From positions 1-41,826 of the forward strand of contig CAUQKI010000015.1 of the NCBI GenBank assembly GCA_963518955.1: a DNA stretch of 41,826 nt. The letters are read 5' to 3'. This document shows, in pieces, positions 9,062 through 16,965 of this stretch (positions are counted from its first letter, which is position 1; the number at the start of each line of letters is the position of its first letter). Source of the stretch: JABCPE02 sp963518955. GTDB taxonomy: Bacteria > Bacteroidota > Bacteroidia > Flavobacteriales > Weeksellaceae. The notes under the pieces were generated by a model. That model worked only from the letters and a program-made list of their open reading frames with translations. It did no database searches and was not told the DNA's origin. The translations under genes were made by a program, and so were the position numbers.

Positions 9062-10330
9062 ATGTTACAAGTTAATTTTTTAAAAGAACATAGAGATAGA
9101 GTTTTAGAAGGGCTTAAAAAGAGAAATTTCAAAGATTTAGAGCTGGTGGATAATGCTATTTCGCTGGATGATGAAAGAAAAAAAGTTCAGTTTGATATGG
9201 ACTCCCAGCTGGCTGAAATCAACAAAATTTCTAAGGAAATAGGGCTTTTGATGAAGGAAGGAAAAAAGGAAGAGGCAGAAAACGCAAAGCAAAAAACTGC
9301 TCAGTATAAAGAAGCGAGTAAGGAGCTTCAGCAGAAACTAAACGATATAGAAGAGAAACTTACAGAAATTCTGTATCTCATCCCAAATATCCCGCATGAA
9401 TCTGTGAAAGCAGGTGTTTCTGCGGATGACAATGAAAATATTTATCAGTCTCACGATGTGAAAGGTCTCGGCGAGGGTGCTATTCCTCACTGGGAACTGG
9501 CATCTAAATATAATCTTATCAACTTCGAGCTGGGTGTGAAAATCGCAGGAGCTGGTTTCCCTGTTTATTTGGGTAAGGGAGCTAAATTACAGAGAAGTTT
9601 GGTTCAGTTTTTCTTGGACAGAAACACAGAAGCAGGATATATGGAAGTAAATCCACCTCATGTGGTGAACGAAGCCAGCGGATACGGAACAGGGCAACTA
9701 CCTGATAAAGAGGGACAAATGTATTTTGTGAATGAAGATAATTTGTATCTGATTCCTACGGCGGAAGTTCCTGTGACGAATATTTACAGAGATGTGATTT
9801 TAGAAGAAAAAGAACTGCCTGTTAAAAACACGGCTTTTTCTCAATGTTATAGGAGAGAAGCAGGGTCTTATGGTGCGCATGTAAGAGGACTGAACAGACT
9901 TCATCAGTTTGAAAAAGTGGAAATTGTAAGAATAGAAAAACCAGAAAATTCTTATCAAGCCCTTGAAGAAATGGTGGAGCATGTGAAAGGACTGCTGACA
10001 GACCTAGAACTTCCGTTTAGAATTTTGAGATTGTGCGGTGGAGATATGGGCTTTACTTCTGCGCTGACTTACGATTTTGAGGTGTGGAGTGCGGCTCAGG
10101 AAAAATGGCTGGAGGTTTCTTCCGTGTCTAATTTTGAGACTTTCCAAGCCAACAGACTAAAATGCCGATACAAAACCGATGGAAAAACTCAGCTGGTGCA
10201 TACGCTGAACGGCTCTGCAATGGCTTTACCGAGAATTATGGCGGCTCTATTGGAAAACAACCAAACCGCAGACGGAATAAAAATCCCTAAGAAATTGGCA
10301 GAATACACGAAATTTGATATCATTTCATAA
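9062..10330 (+). CDS. serS: Seryl-tRNA synthetase
   Basis: A 422-residue class-II aminoacyl-tRNA synthetase charging tRNA-Ser. The N-terminal ~110 residues, rich in Lys and Glu heptads, form the coiled-coil arm that grips the long variable arm of tRNA-Ser. The catalytic core shows TAEVPVTN, the motif 2 segment FSQCYRREAGS and motif 3 LNGSAMALPRIMAALLE. It has its own -7 box at 9029-9036 and a terminator hairpin directly after the stop codon. Confidence 0.97.
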   Translation: MLQVNFLKEHRDRVLEGLKKRNFKDLELVDNAISLDDERKKVQFDMDSQLAEINKISKEIGLLMKEGKKEEAENAKQKTAQYKEASKELQQKLNDIEEKLTEILYLIPNIPHESVKAGVSADDNENIYQSHDVKGLGEGAIPHWELASKYNLINFELGVKIAGAGFPVYLGKGAKLQRSLVQFFLDRNTEAGYMEVNPPHVVNEASGYGTGQLPDKEGQMYFVNEDNLYLIPTAEVPVTNIYRDVILEEKELPVKNTAFSQCYRREAGSYGAHVRGLNRLHQFEKVEIVRIEKPENSYQALEEMVEHVKGLLTDLELPFRILRLCGGDMGFTSALTYDFEVWSAAQEKWLEVSSVSNFETFQANRLKCRYKTDGKTQLVHTLNGSAMALPRIMAALLENNQTADGIKIPKKLAEYTKFDIIS

Positions 10331-10333
10331 ATA

Positions 10334-10361
10334 AAAAAACTCGCTTTTTAGTGAGTTTTTT
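10334..10361. terminator. Shared terminator of serS and the convergent permease gene
   Basis: AAAAAACTCGC (10334-10344) pairs with GTGAGTTTTTT (10351-10361), including one G-U pair, around a 6-nt loop. The stop codon of the minus-strand permease lies in the loop, so the hairpin serves both directions. Confidence 0.8.
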
Positions 10362-12036
10362 GTTTATCATGAAGGTTGCTGTGTCGGTAGCCGTAAGCAA
10401 AGTAAATACAAACTCCCACAGCAGACCAAATCCCAAACCAAAACCAGTTTTCCATGCTCATTCCTGTCATGAGATAAAGGCAGGAACTCAGCCCAAGAAG
10501 TGGAATCAGGGATAATTTTTTGACAAAGGCTAAAACAGAAAGCCCTATATTTAGCAAAATATAAATGAAAATAGCAAACCTGAATTCTCCCTCTTTCTCA
10601 TCGCTGAAATCCATCAAATTTTCAAAAAACGAAGGATACAAAAGATAAATAAAAGAAACACCTCCGATGAACAGCAGCGGAAAAACCCATTGCCCATTGA
10701 TATAAGGAAGATGAAAATGCCCTTTTACTTTCTCTTTTGGTGGGAGTAGTAAAACTCCGCCACACACCAAAACGAAGGCAAAAATAGTCCCTATACTCGT
10801 AAAATCCAGTATGAAAGATTTATCTGTGAATAGGATAGGAACACCCACGACAAATCCTGTAACCACTGTAGCGAATGACGGCGTTCTGTTCTTCTTGTGG
10901 ATTTGCTGGAATTTCTTCGGAATTAGTCCATCACGGCTCATGGCATACCATATTCTCGGCTGTCCCATTTGGAAAACCAATAAAACAGTAGTAATGGACA
11001 CGATGGCAACCACTTCTATGATAAATTCCATCAGTGGAAGATTGATATTTTCAGCCTTAAAGACAAAAGAAAGTGGGTCTCCGATGCCCTCAAATTTTCT
11101 ATAATCTACCAGCCCTGTGAGGGTCATAGTCAGTGCGATATAAATAGCCGTGCAGAGAAATATAGAAATAATCATCCCTTTGGGTAGGTCTCTCTGCGGG
11201 TCTTTGGTCTCTTCCGAAAGCACACTCAGCGCATCAAAACCGATATAAGCAAAGAAAACACCGCTGATGGCAGACATTATCCCTGTGAAACCATTGGGAA
11301 GGAATGATTTTTCGCCTGTTGCCGTGTCTATGGGCATCCAGTTATCAGCATTGATATAGAAAACACCAATGGCGATAACCAGCACTATCGCAAGTAATTT
11401 GATTAAAACAAAAAGATTATTAAAATTCTTACTTTCCTTCACGCCGATATAGCAAATCCAAGTGATAAGGGCATTTATCAATAGGGCAGGGAGGTCAAAA
11501 ATTACCCTCAAAGAACCCAAGCGAGGAGCATTTTCCCAAGCGGAAATCAGCTCTGAATTTTGAGAGCCGTTTTTCACTGCTTTTTCGACTTCGGTATAGC
11601 TGCACGAGAGGTATTCGGGTATGTGCAGTCCTAAATTATCAAGCAATGAAGTGAAATAATCCGACCACGAAAAAGCCACATAAATATTCCCAAAACTATA
11701 TTCCATAATGAGCATCCAGCCGATAATCCATGCGGCCAGTTCCCCAAAAGTAGCATAGGCATAGGTGTATGCACTCCCAGCCGTAGGAATTCTACTGGCA
11801 AACTCCGCATAGCAGAGAGCCGTAAAACAGCACGAAACGCCACAAATGATATACAATAAAATGACCCCAGGGCCGCCTTTGTAGATGGCTTCCCCCAGAC
11901 TGCTGAAACTCCCAGCACCGATGATGGCTGCTATTCCAAAAAACACGATATCCCTCGTCGTTAGGACTCTTACAAGGTGATTAGAGTTTTGGTTATCGGA
12001 ATAATTTTTCTTTTTAAAAAGCTGTTTCATTAGCAA
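10348..12036 (-). CDS. APC-family amino acid permease (cationic amino acid transporter type)
   Basis: A 562-residue inner-membrane transporter. It has the APC superfamily signature near the N-terminus (IAAIIGAGSFSSLGEAIYKGGPG, residues about 36-58; TM1), many further membrane segments (about 12-14) and the FAYIGFDALSVLSEETKDPQRDLPKG stretch typical of CAT/YfnA-like carriers. A C-terminal extension with extra membrane segments resembles the AA_permease_C region. The substrate is probably a cationic or small amino acid, but specificity cannot be read from sequence. Either the first Met or Met3 could be the start. It stands alone between serS and tRNA-Arg. Confidence 0.87.
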   Translation of the reverse strand: MLMKQLFKKKNYSDNQNSNHLVRVLTTRDIVFFGIAAIIGAGSFSSLGEAIYKGGPGVILLYIICGVSCCFTALCYAEFASRIPTAGSAYTYAYATFGELAAWIIGWMLIMEYSFGNIYVAFSWSDYFTSLLDNLGLHIPEYLSCSYTEVEKAVKNGSQNSELISAWENAPRLGSLRVIFDLPALLINALITWICYIGVKESKNFNNLFVLIKLLAIVLVIAIGVFYINADNWMPIDTATGEKSFLPNGFTGIMSAISGVFFAYIGFDALSVLSEETKDPQRDLPKGMIISIFLCTAIYIALTMTLTGLVDYRKFEGIGDPLSFVFKAENINLPLMEFIIEVVAIVSITTVLLVFQMGQPRIWYAMSRDGLIPKKFQQIHKKNRTPSFATVVTGFVVGVPILFTDKSFILDFTSIGTIFAFVLVCGGVLLLPPKEKVKGHFHLPYINGQWVFPLLFIGGVSFIYLLYPSFFENLMDFSDEKEGEFRFAIFIYILLNIGLSVLAFVKKLSLIPLLGLSSCLYLMTGMSMENWFWFGIWSAVGVCIYFAYGYRHSNLHDKQKTH

Positions 12037-12109
12037 AAATTCGTTGAAAATGGGAGCAAAATTACAGAAAAAATCTTTGAAAAATATAGAACTTAATTAT
12101 AAAAAATAT

Positions 12110-12117
12110 TAAATTTG
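12110..12117 (+). promoter_or_regulatory. -7 box of tRNA-Arg
   Basis: TAAATTTG fits TAnnTTTG 14 bp upstream of the tRNA. Unlike the other three tRNA genes in the window, no TTTG lies 19 nt upstream. Confidence 0.4.
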
Positions 12118-12131
12118 CGCTTTACATCATT

Positions 12132-12203
12132 GGCTGCATAGTTTAATGGATAGAACTACGGATTTCGGCTCCGTCGGTGAGGGTTCGAATCCTTCTGCGG
12201 TCA
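12132..12203 (+). tRNA. tRNA-Arg (anticodon TCG)
   Basis: A 72-nt cloverleaf. The acceptor GGCTGCA pairs with TGCGGTC (two G-U pairs), the D-stem GTTT with GAAC, the anticodon stem ACGGA with TCCGT around loop TTTCGGC, and the T-arm GAGGG-TTCGAAT-CCTTC. The discriminator is A at 12203. CCA is not encoded. Confidence 0.92.
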
Positions 12204-12216
12204 CAATAACCAATCT

Positions 12217-12249
12217 AAACGCTCCTAAAAATATTTTTTAGGAGCGTTT
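12217..12249 (+). terminator. Terminator of tRNA-Arg
   Basis: A perfect 15-bp stem, AAACGCTCCTAAAAA (12217-12231) with TTTTTAGGAGCGTTT (12235-12249), has a 3-nt loop and a T-run. Confidence 0.9.
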
Positions 12250-12303
12250 TTCAAAAAAATGAGAGTTTTTTTAGATGTAAATCAGATAACAAAATTTTAA
12301 ATT

Positions 12304-12762
12304 ATGAAATATTATAAAATAAAAAGAAAAACACGATTTCCAGAATTAGGGAGAATAGCAAGTGGCGCTGAAGGTAAAAATGTGCCTGAAAAAGAGTATT
12401 TTTATAGAATAGGAAAAGGGGAAATTATTGAAAATACTCCTATTTTTGATTATTTTGTTTTAGAAAGTTTCGATAAAGAAAAATACTGGGAATGGGCATT
12501 ATTTGATATTCATGGTTTCATAGGAGAGGGAAGTCAAATATTTGGCTGGTATATCTCAGATAAATTAAAATCTCTTTTAGAAAAATTTAGAATCGCTCCG
12601 AAATATCATTTCTACGAAACACGGCTCCTCTACAAAGGAGAAAAATTTAAATACTGGATTTTTCAGTTTCCAATAGATGTGTTTTACAACTATAATTATG
12701 AAAAAAGTGATTTCTACTACAAAGAAGCAAAACACAAAAAAAGAGGAATAATAAACCCTTAA
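12304..12762 (+). CDS. Shortened immunity-like protein, paralogue of the 19609-20271 gene
   Basis: A 152-residue protein starting MKYYKIKRK. It aligns end to end with the first ~150 residues of the 220-residue protein at 19609-20271 but lacks the last ~70 residues, ending instead in a basic tail (KEAKHKKRGIINP). Identity is moderate in the N-terminal part but nearly complete in the middle (from WYISDKLKSLLEKF to YWIFQFPI). The layout is reminiscent of Imm11/DUF1629-type immunity proteins of polymorphic toxins, but I cannot confirm that family. It is likely a truncated copy whose 3' end was replaced. There is no toxin gene beside it. Confidence 0.6.
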   Translation: MKYYKIKRKTRFPELGRIASGAEGKNVPEKEYFYRIGKGEIIENTPIFDYFVLESFDKEKYWEWALFDIHGFIGEGSQIFGWYISDKLKSLLEKFRIAPKYHFYETRLLYKGEKFKYWIFQFPIDVFYNYNYEKSDFYYKEAKHKKRGIINP

Positions 12763-12810
12763 TAAAACCTCTAAAAATCAGTGATTTCGCAATTAAGTTT
12801 ATTATTCCTC
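12743..12810. repeat. 14-bp inverted repeat spanning the 3' end of the shortened immunity-like gene
   Basis: GAGGAATAATAAAC (12743-12756) and its exact complement GTTTATTATTCCTC (12797-12810) are separated by 40 nt. The left copy overlaps the stop region of the truncated gene. It may act as a terminator stem or mark the end of the segment that replaced the missing 3' part. Confidence 0.6.
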
Positions 12811-12820
12811 CTTTACTTAG

Positions 12821-12893
<73 letters not shown>

Positions 12894-12904
12894 GTATTGT
12901 TTTG

Positions 12905-12935
12905 CAAATATATAACTTTTTTTTTATTCTCCAAA
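12905..12935 (-). promoter_or_regulatory. Bacteroidota-type promoter of tRNA-fMet
   Basis: On the minus strand, TTTG (12935-12932) is followed after exactly 19 nt by TATATTTG (12912-12905), a match to the primary sigma consensus of Bacteroidota. Confidence 0.75.
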
Positions 12936-12945
12936 ATTTTTAATA

Positions 12946-12981
12946 AAAAAATGCATTTGAAAATTTTCAAATACATTTTTT
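12946..12981. terminator. Terminator of the 75-residue membrane protein operon
   Basis: An 18-bp arm (12946-12963) pairs with 12964-12981 with a single mismatch, flanked by A/T runs. It lies just after the stop codon of the minus-strand gene at 12993. Confidence 0.7.
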
Positions 12982-12992
12982 AATTGTTTTTC

Positions 12993-13220
12993 CTAGTTCA
13001 TCAATACTCTTTGGATGATTTGTAAAACAAGTCCTACACCGAAACCTATCAATGCCATAGTACATGCAGATTTTGCTTTTACAGGTGCTTTATCTTTATT
13101 CATAAAATAGATAACTGCTCCTGCGATAGGAATACAAAATGAAAGAACTTTCATCCACATCTCCAGATCTTCTTGATCTTGTGGTTGATTTACATTAGGA
13201 TTTTGATTTAAATCACTCAT
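12993..13220 (-). CDS. Small membrane protein, two predicted TM helices
   Basis: A 75-residue protein with an Asn/Gln-rich hydrophilic N-terminus (about residues 1-22) followed by two hydrophobic segments (WMKVLSFCIPIAGAVIYFM and a C-terminal GFGVGLVLQIIQRVLM). The fold is reminiscent of small TM2- or DUF4870-like proteins, but no family is assigned. It starts 2 bp after the stop codon of the DUF2085 gene, so the two are co-transcribed. Confidence 0.65.
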   Translation of the reverse strand: MSDLNQNPNVNQPQDQEDLEMWMKVLSFCIPIAGAVIYFMNKDKAPVKAKSACTMALIGFGVGLVLQIIQRVLMN

Positions 13221-13222
13221 AA

Positions 13223-13573
13223 TTAAACAAATTTTAAAATTAATTCAGCTATAAATATTCCTGTAATAGAGACCAAAGACATGGTTCCTATGCCTGCCAT
13301 TAGTCCTGTAATTAGTCTTCTCACATTGGTGCTTTCCTTATTATAATAAGCTTGAATAAAGCCATCTAGATAAGTGGGAACTATCAACAAAATAGTCAAC
13401 CAAAAATTAATGGATATTACACCAAACAAGAAGAATGGAAAAGAAAGGTATCCCAAATGTATTCCTGTGCATCTTGCACAAACAGGAAATTGTTTTCCTC
13501 TCCAAAAGAAAGACCTTTCAGGTTTTCTATGGCAGAAGCTAAAATGAAGTTTTACTCTTTCTTTCTCTTTCAT
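13223..13573 (-). CDS. DUF2085 family membrane protein
   Basis: A 116-residue inner-membrane protein with the DUF2085 signature: SFCHRKPERSFFWRG followed by FPVCARCTGIHLGY near residues 12-43. Cys and His there could bind a metal. Two or three hydrophobic segments follow. The function of the family is unknown. A -7-like TACATTTG lies upstream on the minus strand at 13591-13584. It forms an operon with the 75-residue membrane protein. Confidence 0.75.
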   Translation of the reverse strand: MKEKERVKLHFSFCHRKPERSFFWRGKQFPVCARCTGIHLGYLSFPFFLFGVISINFWLTILLIVPTYLDGFIQAYYNKESTNVRRLITGLMAGIGTMSLVSITGIFIAELILKFV

Positions 13574-13697
13574 AATTATTTCGCAAATGTATAAAAAAAA
13601 TATTATGAAAACACAAAAAAATTAATGAAATAATTACTTATTTCTAATAAAAATTAAGATACGCCAAGTTCATAAAAATGGTTTGAAAAAAAATTAT

Positions 13698-13705
13698 TAC
13701 TTTTG
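13698..13705 (+). promoter_or_regulatory. -7 box of typA
   Basis: TACTTTTG fits TAnnTTTG 18 bp before the typA start. The -33 element is not clear. Confidence 0.4.
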
Positions 13706-13723
13706 CCTCCGTAAAAAATATAT

Positions 13724-15532
13724 ATGCAAAACATTAGAAATATCGCAATTATTGCCCATGTAGACCATGGAAAAACTACTTTGGTGGATAAAATCATTCA
13801 TGCTACCAATATTTTTAGAAAGAGTGATGAATCAGGTGATTTGATTATGGATAATAATGACCTGGAGAGAGAAAGAGGGATTACCATTTTATCTAAAAAT
13901 ATCTCTGTAACTTATAAAGACACGAAAATCAATGTGATAGATACCCCTGGACACGCCGATTTTGGGGGAGAAGTGGAAAGAGTTTTGAAAATGGCTGACG
14001 GGGTTGTTCTCTTGGTAGATGCATTCGAGGGGCCGATGCCACAGACGAGATTCGTGCTTCAAAAAGCTTTAGAATTAGGGCTTAAGCCAATAGTAGTTAT
14101 CAATAAAGTAGATAAAGATAACTGCCGACCAGATGAAGTTCATGACAAAGTATTTGATCTGTTTTTCAACCTCAATGCTACGGAAGAGCAGCTGGATTTC
14201 CCTACATACTACGGTTCATCTAAACAAGGTTGGTTTAATACAAGTTTGATTCCTGCTGATAGTATTTTACCTTTATTAGATGGGATTTTAAAACATGTTC
14301 CAGCACCAAAAGTAGAGGAAGGAGCACTGCAAATGCAGATAACATCGCTGGATTATTCATCTTTCTTGGGAAGAATTGCCATTGGTAAAGTTACTAGAGG
14401 TTCTGTAAAAGAAGGGCAGTGGATAGGGCTTTCTCAAGAAGGCGACAAAATAGTAAAAGGAAAAGTAAAGGAACTATATGTTTTTGAGGGGTTAGGAAAG
14501 AAAAAAGTAGAGGAAGTTTTTGCGGGTGATATCTGTGCGATTGTAGGTTTTGATGCGTTCCAGATTGGTGATACTTTCGTAGATTTGGAGAATCCAGAGC
14601 CTCTGCCGAGAATCGCTATTGATGAGCCTACTTTAAATATGACTTTCTCTATCAATAACTCGCCATTTTTCGGGAAAGATGGTAAATATGTGACTTCTAA
14701 CCACTTGAAAGAGAGATTAGAAAAAGAATTAGAGAAAAACTTGGCGCTTCGTGTTCAAGGGACTGATGATGCGAATACTTTCTTAGTGTTTGGTCGTGGG
14801 ATTCTTCACCTTTCAGTTTTGATAGAAACGATGAGAAGAGAGGGATATGAAATGACCATCGGGCAGCCGCAGGTTATCTTAAAAGATATTGATGGAGAGA
14901 AATGTGAGCCGTATGAATCTTTGGTGGTGGATGTTCCAGAGGAATTTGCATCCAAGGTTATCGACCTAGCAACTCAGAGAAAAGGAGATTTGCACATTAT
15001 GGAAACCAAAGGAGAAATGCAGCATTTAGAGTTTGAAATTCCTTCCAGAGGGCTTATAGGGCTTCGTTCCCAAATGCTTACCGCAACGGCTGGTGAGGCT
15101 ATTATGGCGCATAGATTTGTGGATTATAAGCCTTTTAAAGGTGCAATAGCTGGTAGAAATAATGGAGTTTTAATCTCTAAAAACCAAGGACAAACTACAG
15201 CGTATTCCATTGAAAAACTACAAGATAGAGGTAAGTTTTTCGTAGATCCAGGGGAAGAAGTATACGCAGGTATGATTGTGGGAGAACAGAACAAACCAGG
15301 GGATTTAGTAGTAAATATCGTGGAAGGAAAACAGCTGAACAACATGCGTGCAGCTGGTAAGGATAAAGATGGAAGCATCGCACCAAAAATCCTTTTCTCA
15401 CTAGAAGAATGTATGGAATACATCCAGCACGATGAATGTATAGAGGTAACTCCTAACTTCATCAGAATGCGTAAAAAACTTTTATCTGAAGAAGACAGAA
15501 AAAGAGCAGAAAGAAGTGCTAAAACAGAATAA
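13724..15532 (+). CDS. typA: Translational GTPase TypA/BipA
   Basis: A 602-residue ribosome-associated GTPase that assists ribosome assembly and stress adaptation. The G domain has G1 AHVDHGKTT (11-19), the ERERGITI switch I segment, G3 DTPGHADF and G4 NKVDK. Then come the domain II beta-barrel, the EF-G-like domains III and V, and the TypA-specific C-terminal domain (GLRSQMLTATAGEAIM region). The length is standard. It is transcribed alone, ended by the hairpin at 15537-15562. Confidence 0.96.
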   Translation: MQNIRNIAIIAHVDHGKTTLVDKIIHATNIFRKSDESGDLIMDNNDLERERGITILSKNISVTYKDTKINVIDTPGHADFGGEVERVLKMADGVVLLVDAFEGPMPQTRFVLQKALELGLKPIVVINKVDKDNCRPDEVHDKVFDLFFNLNATEEQLDFPTYYGSSKQGWFNTSLIPADSILPLLDGILKHVPAPKVEEGALQMQITSLDYSSFLGRIAIGKVTRGSVKEGQWIGLSQEGDKIVKGKVKELYVFEGLGKKKVEEVFAGDICAIVGFDAFQIGDTFVDLENPEPLPRIAIDEPTLNMTFSINNSPFFGKDGKYVTSNHLKERLEKELEKNLALRVQGTDDANTFLVFGRGILHLSVLIETMRREGYEMTIGQPQVILKDIDGEKCEPYESLVVDVPEEFASKVIDLATQRKGDLHIMETKGEMQHLEFEIPSRGLIGLRSQMLTATAGEAIMAHRFVDYKPFKGAIAGRNNGVLISKNQGQTTAYSIEKLQDRGKFFVDPGEEVYAGMIVGEQNKPGDLVVNIVEGKQLNNMRAAGKDKDGSIAPKILFSLEECMEYIQHDECIEVTPNFIRMRKKLLSEEDRKRAERSAKTE

Positions 15533-15536
15533 CAAT

Positions 15537-15562
15537 AAAATCCTCCAAATTTGGGGGATTTT
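15537..15562 (+). terminator. Terminator of typA
   Basis: AAAATCCTCC (15537-15546) pairs with GGGGGATTTT (15553-15562) with one G-T pair and a 6-nt loop. It rules out the TTG at 15551 as a start codon for the next gene, since that codon lies inside the hairpin. Confidence 0.8.
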
Positions 15563-15565
15563 TAT

Positions 15566-15573
15566 TATATTTG
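15566..15573 (+). promoter_or_regulatory. -7 box of the SPFH gene
   Basis: TATATTTG matches TAnnTTTG directly after the typA terminator. Transcription would begin near 15580, just upstream of the ATG at 15594. Confidence 0.5.
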
Positions 15574-15593
15574 TGCTAAACATATTTTAGATT

Positions 15594-16405
15594 ATGCAAA
15601 ACAAAAAAATGCATTTATAGGCGTTATCATAGGATGTTCAGCAGTGGCAGCTGTATTTTTAATGATGAACGGCTGTTCCCGTGTAGAGCCGAACTATGAA
15701 GGTGTTCTTATGGAAAATTACGGAAGAAACGGAAAAGAAGACTTTTCAACTGTTTCTGGGCGACAATGGACATTCTTCCCAGGGGTAGAACTCTACCAAG
15801 TACCAATGTTTGAGACCAGTGGAGACCCACAAGCGGTGCAGGTTTCTGCAAAGGACGCGGGCGTTTTCACAGTAGATCCTTCCTATCAGTATCAGCCCAT
15901 TAGAGGGAGAGGTGTGGATATCGTATTCAATTACAAGCATTTAGGCATAAACCAGCCAGAGGTAATGATGGATAATGTAGAAAATTCTATTCTGAATAAA
16001 CTGGTGACCAACGCCTACCGAGAAGAGGCCAGAAATTATACCACAGACAGCCTGATGAATAACCTCAATACATTTGAAAGACAAGTAGAAACTAGGCTTA
16101 AAAAAGATTTTGAAAATAAATTTTTTCAGCTAAACAACTTGACTTCTGGGCTTAAACCTCCTGCTTCTATGGCAAAAGCTATCGAACTGAGAAACAATGC
16201 AATACAACAAGCAGAACAAGTGAAAAATGAACTCCAAGTTTCTAAAATGAACCTTGAAAAAGCTAAAATCGATGCCGAAGCCAACCGCGTAAGAGCCGAA
16301 GGACTTGACAACAAGATTTTACAAGAAAAATGGATAGAAGCCATAAGAAATACCAATAATAAAGTAATCATAACCGACGGTAAAACACCTGTAATACTAC
16401 AATAA
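15594..16405 (+). CDS. SPFH/band-7 (prohibitin-like) membrane protein with an apparent frameshift at codon 5-6
   Basis: About 270 residues: a hydrophobic anchor (FIGVIIGCSAVAAVFLMMNGC), then a band-7 domain (EPNYEGVLMENYG, WTFFPGVELYQV, VTNAYREEARNYTTDSL) and a C-terminal helical coiled-coil rich in Gln/Glu/Lys. Such proteins scaffold membrane microdomains or modulate membrane proteases. The open frame extends upstream only through the typA terminator and has no plausible start. The well-placed ATG at 15594 reads MQNKKM and stops soon. Adding one A to the A7 run (15603-15609) joins it as MQNKKNAFIGV. Either the sequence has a homopolymer error or the gene slips. It is coupled to the next ORF (stop and start overlap). 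Confidence 0.75.
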
Positions 16406-16566
16406 TGAAACATAAAATACTTTACATTTTACTATTCATCGTAGGAAATGGAATTCTTATTTACATAGATAGATTATGTTTCCAGAATCAGCCTGTATGG
16501 GGCTTTACGGCTATATTTTTCCATTTAATTTTGCTGATAAACTTCCCTTATAATAAGTTGAAATAA
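16405..16566 (+). CDS. 53-residue membrane protein coupled to the SPFH gene
   Basis: The ATG at 16405 shares its A with the TAA of the SPFH gene (TAATG), the classic sign of translational coupling. The product is MKHKILYILLFIV...NKLK: a basic N-terminus, a first hydrophobic helix (about 5-20) and a second (about 33-46). Two transmembrane segments in 53 residues suggest a small partner of the SPFH protein. It resembles no family I know. A terminator hairpin follows at 16571. Confidence 0.6.
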   Translation: MKHKILYILLFIVGNGILIYIDRLCFQNQPVWGFTAIFFHLILLINFPYNKLK

Positions 16567-16570
16567 ACAA

Positions 16571-16597
16571 AAAAACTCCCAATTTTAGGGAGTTTTT
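16571..16597. terminator. Shared terminator between convergent genes
   Basis: AAAAACTCCC (16571-16580) pairs perfectly with GGGAGTTTTT (16588-16597). The stop codon of the minus-strand membrane protein lies in the loop. Confidence 0.85.
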
Positions 16598-16965
16598 AAT
16601 TTTTTATACAAATTTATAAATACAAATAGTGGTAAAACCATTGCAATTAGAAATAAAATTATAAATGTTATTGACCATCCTTCATAGTCCTGATGGAGAA
16701 AACAATTTATTATCATAGTTAAAAAAAGTATAATATAAGTTTTTCCAAATAATACAATTACTGAATCATTATTTTTTATAAATATAGAAGAAAGAAAACC
16801 AGCAATAGTAGAGGGAAGAATAAAAAATATTCCGAAAAAACTATATTTTCCATCCATTTCTAACCAATTTACTCCCGATATGAAATACCAAATTAAACCT
16901 AACAAAATAGATGAAAAAATACTTGCCACAGAGTATAAAACCATGAATAACAACTTATTTTTCAT
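16585..16965 (-). CDS. Hypothetical four-helix membrane protein
   Basis: A 126-residue, very hydrophobic protein with about four transmembrane helices (around residues 5-28, 40-62, 70-90 and 98-120), a short Asn/Asp loop and a basic end (YKKLKTP). Its start overlaps the end of the copper ATPase gene by 11 bp, so it is translated from the same message. The placement suggests a role linked to metal export or the ATPase membrane environment, but that is inference. No family is recognised. Its codon use is more AT-rich than that of the ATPase gene. Confidence 0.6.
   Translation of the reverse strand: MKNKLLFMVLYSVASIFSSILLGLIWYFISGVNWLEMDGKYSFFGIFFILPSTIAGFLSSIFIKNNDSVIVLFGKTYIILFLTMIINCFLHQDYEGWSITFIILFLIAMVLPLFVFINLYKKLKTP

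Noticed and set aside
15551..15593. TTG at 15551 as start of the SPFH gene
   Set aside because: The codon lies inside the typA terminator hairpin and upstream of the SPFH promoter; the encoded MGDFYYICAKHILDYA is not like the family.
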